Translations under genes and position numbers: made by a program | The notes under the pieces: generated by a model | Told to the model about the DNA's origin: nothing | Databases searched by the model: none | Seen by the model: only the letters and a program-made list of their open reading frames with translations | Shown: positions 61,901-64,000 of the stretch, piece by piece | How the letters are laid out: every line of letters begins with the position of its first letter | Position numbering within the stretch: the first letter of the stretch is position 1 | Assembly (NCBI GenBank): GCA_010645155.1 | Contig: CM021316.1 | Span: forward strand, 998,814 to 1,062,813 | Length of the DNA stretch: 64,000 bases | Source of the DNA: Tigriopus japonicus | Lineage: Eukaryota > Arthropoda > Copepoda > Harpacticoida > Harpacticidae | Reading direction: 5' to 3'

Positions 61901-62165
61901 ATCAATCTTACAAATTTTAAAGTGAATTATTCATGTTTACTACTTTGTAGTAATCTACTTTCGGTATCGGATAAGAGCCCTTTCGGTCTATCACTACTAA
62001 TTACTAAACGTAACATGAATCCCCTTTTTTGTATTTACAGCAAATATTTGTCAAATCAGGTAACCAAAATTCTACATACCCGCTTTATTCCGTGAACAAG
62101 TAATTCACAGTTCTTTTGCAGGCTTGATTTTATCAACACGGACATTGATCAACCAAATATTATGG
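58924..62165 (+). CDS. Secreted CUB-type protein (paralogue 2), C-terminal exons not found in window
   Basis: Exons 58924-59017, 59083-59117, 59231-59330, 61392-61447, 61527-61544, 61600-61672, 62041-62059 and 62122-62165, phases all compatible. Signal peptide (FILISTIVCLGIA). Then ILSLFNIVQFN, parallel to the second exon of paralogue 1, then GTCFTANEC..GNCAAGFGTCC, STCGGSVSQNNTLIQ, NRMCSFSIVNAPG and NICQIRLDF. Exon phases at the start are identical to paralogue 1, so the two genes are duplicates. The last exon ends in phase 1 at ATGG|GTGGGT. I cannot find the following exons (ICGTN-type and GPPGCLQY-type blocks) up to 64000. They lie beyond the window, beyond the inverted-repeat insertion, or are lost. 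ATG 58927 follows 58924 in frame. Confidence 0.78.
59403..60020. mobile_element. Inverted-repeat element with about 130-bp termini
   Basis: The left end, CAAGTATACATAGAGTGAAA through GCGACCTCTTGCGGGCGCAG, is matched by the inverted right end (CTGCGCCCGCAAGAGGTCGC, ATTTCACTCTATACTTG). Similarity extends into ACTTTTCGATGAAAAGGAGT versus its inverted counterpart. Non-coding, in intron 3 of CUB paralogue 2. Confidence 0.8.
60138..60445. mobile_element. hAT-like MITE with perfect 8-bp target duplication
   Basis: The element runs from TAGTGATGGACCGAAAGGGC to GCGCTTTCGGTCCATCACTA, flanked by ACGATCAT at 60130-60137 and 60446-60453. It is very similar to the 30.55-kb copy. Located in intron 3 of CUB paralogue 2. 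Confidence 0.9.
60478..60750. repeat. Diverged relative of the 48.9-kb MITE
   Basis: Shares GGACTCCAAATGAA(AC), TTGGCATA(A/G)ATCAT(A/G)CCTGAA, ATCAACATTTGAGGCA and TTGTCCAAAACT with the interior of 48896-49337. Ends are degraded. Confidence 0.6.
61694..61996. mobile_element. hAT-like MITE, diverged copy
   Basis: Starts TAGTGGTAGACTGAAAGTGC and ends CCCTTTCGGTCTATCACTA. The interior is strongly diverged. No 8-bp duplication is left. Located between the exons ending at 61672 and starting at 62041. Confidence 0.65.
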
Positions 62166-62519
62166 GTGGGTACTCCATTTTGTACATTCTAAAGCATCCA
62201 AACGTTTTGGGAGAAATAGTAGTATGCAATGAAAAGCATGATGTTACACCCTGACATGAAAGTTGTATCGTAATCATACTTTGAACTTAAAAATTACGAT
62301 AATGCGTGGACAGATTGCACAATCAAACTATCAGTGTGTCCCAACAAGTTTCTATAATAGTTTTGGATTATTTTATATGTAATTTAAAGACAAATAAGTG
62401 AGAAATTGTTGCTGGAACTGCAATTGTCAATTTAATGTCCGGTGTTTTGTTCTAGCACGGTTCTACTTGGCTTTAAACCGTTGTAAAATAGTGAGAATAT
62501 TATTTATTATGTGAAAAAT

Positions 62520-62566
62520 ATATAAACGGAATAATAATATATAATTATATATAATATATATAATTA
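62520..62566. repeat. TA-rich microsatellite
   Basis: Short imperfect run of TATATAAT and AATATATA units. Non-coding. Confidence 0.8.
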
Positions 62567-62738
62567 AATGGGGCGAAAATAAGATTTATCTTGCTTCTGG
62601 AGAAAGGGAAGTGGTTTGGGAGCACCTCCAATAAAAAATAATTGAAAAATTACCGTCCACCATTATTCAAGAGCTATTAGAATCTCGACCATTCATCAAC
62701 ATTTTAGACGAAAGGAAGACACCTTAAAAACTACGAAT

Positions 62739-63391
62739 AATGAGAAATGCAGAGGGAGGTTTGAGTGATCTCTTCAAAAATCTTATCGCGGGCGGATGAA
62801 AGAAGAGAAAAGGCTTGTTTGGCAACAGTGGGTGGCTCGTGAGAATTTGGGCAGTTTAAGGGTTTTCGCAATATACAGACCGCCCTTGCGAATTAGATGC
62901 CACGAAAAATGTCGAATTGCAAGTTTGAACACGTTTGGTTATGGTTTTTGGAAAAAAAATGCACACTTTGTTTGCTCGTTCTTGCACGCGAAAATTCTTA
63001 ACAAAAGGCCACTTTTTTGGGTAAGTTCAAGTGTAAGTGATGTTATAAGCACTGATTTGTATTGTAAAGCTCCAAAACCATCATGGTATTAAACAAAATG
63101 CCGTTTTTTGTACGTGTTTCTCTTCAATATCAAAGGTCTTTTTTAAGTGCTTGCCATTTTTTAATCAATAGAATAATTTTGCAAATTCTTACAAAACCGA
63201 GAGTCAAAATGTCCAAACTTGCCATTCGACATTTTTTGTAGCATCTAAGTCATAAGGGCGGTCTGTAAAACGCGAAAACCCTTGCACTGACCAAAATCTT
63301 ACATTGGCGAACAAGCGCCTTCTCTTCTTTCATCCGCCCGCGATAAGATTTTTGAAGAGATCACTTAAACCTCCCCCTGCATGCCTCATTG
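62739..63391. mobile_element. Inverted-repeat element, about 150-bp termini
   Basis: The left end ATGAGAAATGCAGAGGGAGG, then GATCTCTTCAAAAATCTTAT and GCGGGCGGATGAAAGAAGAG, is inverted at the right (CTCTTCTTTCATCCGCCCGC, ATAAGATTTTTGAAGAGATC, CCTCCCCCTGCATGCCTCAT). An inner pair, CAGACCGCCC and GGGCGGTCTG, continues the arms. An open frame over part of it looks like chance. Confidence 0.8.
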
Positions 63392-64000
63392 TTGAGCCGT
63401 CCACACGTTCCAATTTGGTAGGTACTCGGTAGCACCCCAAATATCATTTTCAATAATAGAGAGACTATTTGGAGGTAGATTGGAAGCTAAGCCATTAAAA
63501 TTTATTTCCACAAAATGAAAATTTTATAGGATCTAAGTGACGACAAAAGTTCCAGGTCAGGGTCTACAGTATTTATAATAGTATATATTATAAAATAGGA
63601 ATTCGCGGGATTCTTAAGAGCATCGATTGGGAGCAAGAGCATGATGATATGATGATACGACACGTTGAATCGGCACTGGGACGCCATCTGTTTTAGTGTT
63701 TCCAGGTTTAAGGTGTTGACTACCTATCGGTACCAAATATGCAAAATAAGTTATTGCATTGGTCTGCTCTTTTATAGTTGATTACTCAATCACCATAACT
63801 CAAATTGAGAGCCGAACACAAGATGTAGCAACCAACATCTTTGAATAATTTCTGTTCTTTCTGAGTTCTTTTGCGCTTTAAATTCTAGAGAAACTGGAAG
63901 AGCTTGATTTTGGTAGTTTTGCAACGATTGTGGCGCAGTCTGATTAGCCTATGAAGCTCGAAAAACGTGCCAGCACTGAACACCCCTCTATAGTCAGTGT
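63392..64000. other. Window end, nothing recognised
   Basis: AT-rich sequence without a clear exon. GTGGCGCAGTCTGATTAGCC near 63929 looks like a tRNA A box, but no B box follows before the window ends. Confidence 0.5.

Noticed and set aside
63925..63960. Possible tRNA start (GTGGCGCAGTCTGATTAGCC)
   Set aside because: No B box follows within the remaining window and the flanks do not form an acceptor stem.

Overview
The window is nuclear DNA of an animal, most likely an arthropod. It has AT-rich intergenic DNA, GT-AG introns from about 40 bp to several kb, and many short inverted-repeat transposons. Several genes belong to families typical of arthropods: a single-domain von Willebrand factor C (SVWC) protein, a SMYD-type SET/MYND protein, and paired CUB-type secreted proteins. 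A crustacean such as a copepod fits, but the sequence does not settle the species. I found no operons, CRISPR arrays or bacterial features. Gene models were assembled by hand from reading frame, splice sites and exon phase, and no transcript evidence was available.

Layout. 1-5.0 kb is intergenic with repeat fragments. 5.2-8.07 kb (+) holds a secreted SVWC gene of four exons. 8.1-14.0 kb is repeat-rich intergenic DNA with a tRNA-derived SINE. 14.06-16.25 kb (-) holds an unrecognised secreted protein of two exons. 16.43-18.22 kb (+) holds a SMYD gene with an in-frame TGA. 18.47-24.05 kb (-) holds an SLC36/PAT-type amino-acid transporter with two possible first exons. 24-34 kb is transposon-rich with two weak gene candidates. 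34.16-43.99 kb (+) holds a BCAS3/rudhira homologue with a 51-bp minisatellite in intron 1 and two candidate 3' ends. 44-49.5 kb is intergenic with a deleted mariner relic and several MITEs. 49.5-53.56 kb (-) and 58.92 kb to at least 62.17 kb (+) hold two divergently oriented paralogous CUB-type secreted proteins. The second lacks its C-terminal exons here.

The genes do not form a pathway. They are ordinary single-copy or paralogous loci: secreted defence-like proteins (SVWC, CUB), a membrane amino-acid transporter, a chromatin or cytoplasmic lysine-methyltransferase relative, and a cytoskeletal/trafficking WD protein. The unusual content is in gene architecture (alternative first and last exons, a nonsense codon in SMYD) and in the repeats. 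The clearest repeat family is a hAT-like MITE, two copies of which carry perfect 8-bp target-site duplications. I see no convincing undescribed multi-gene system.
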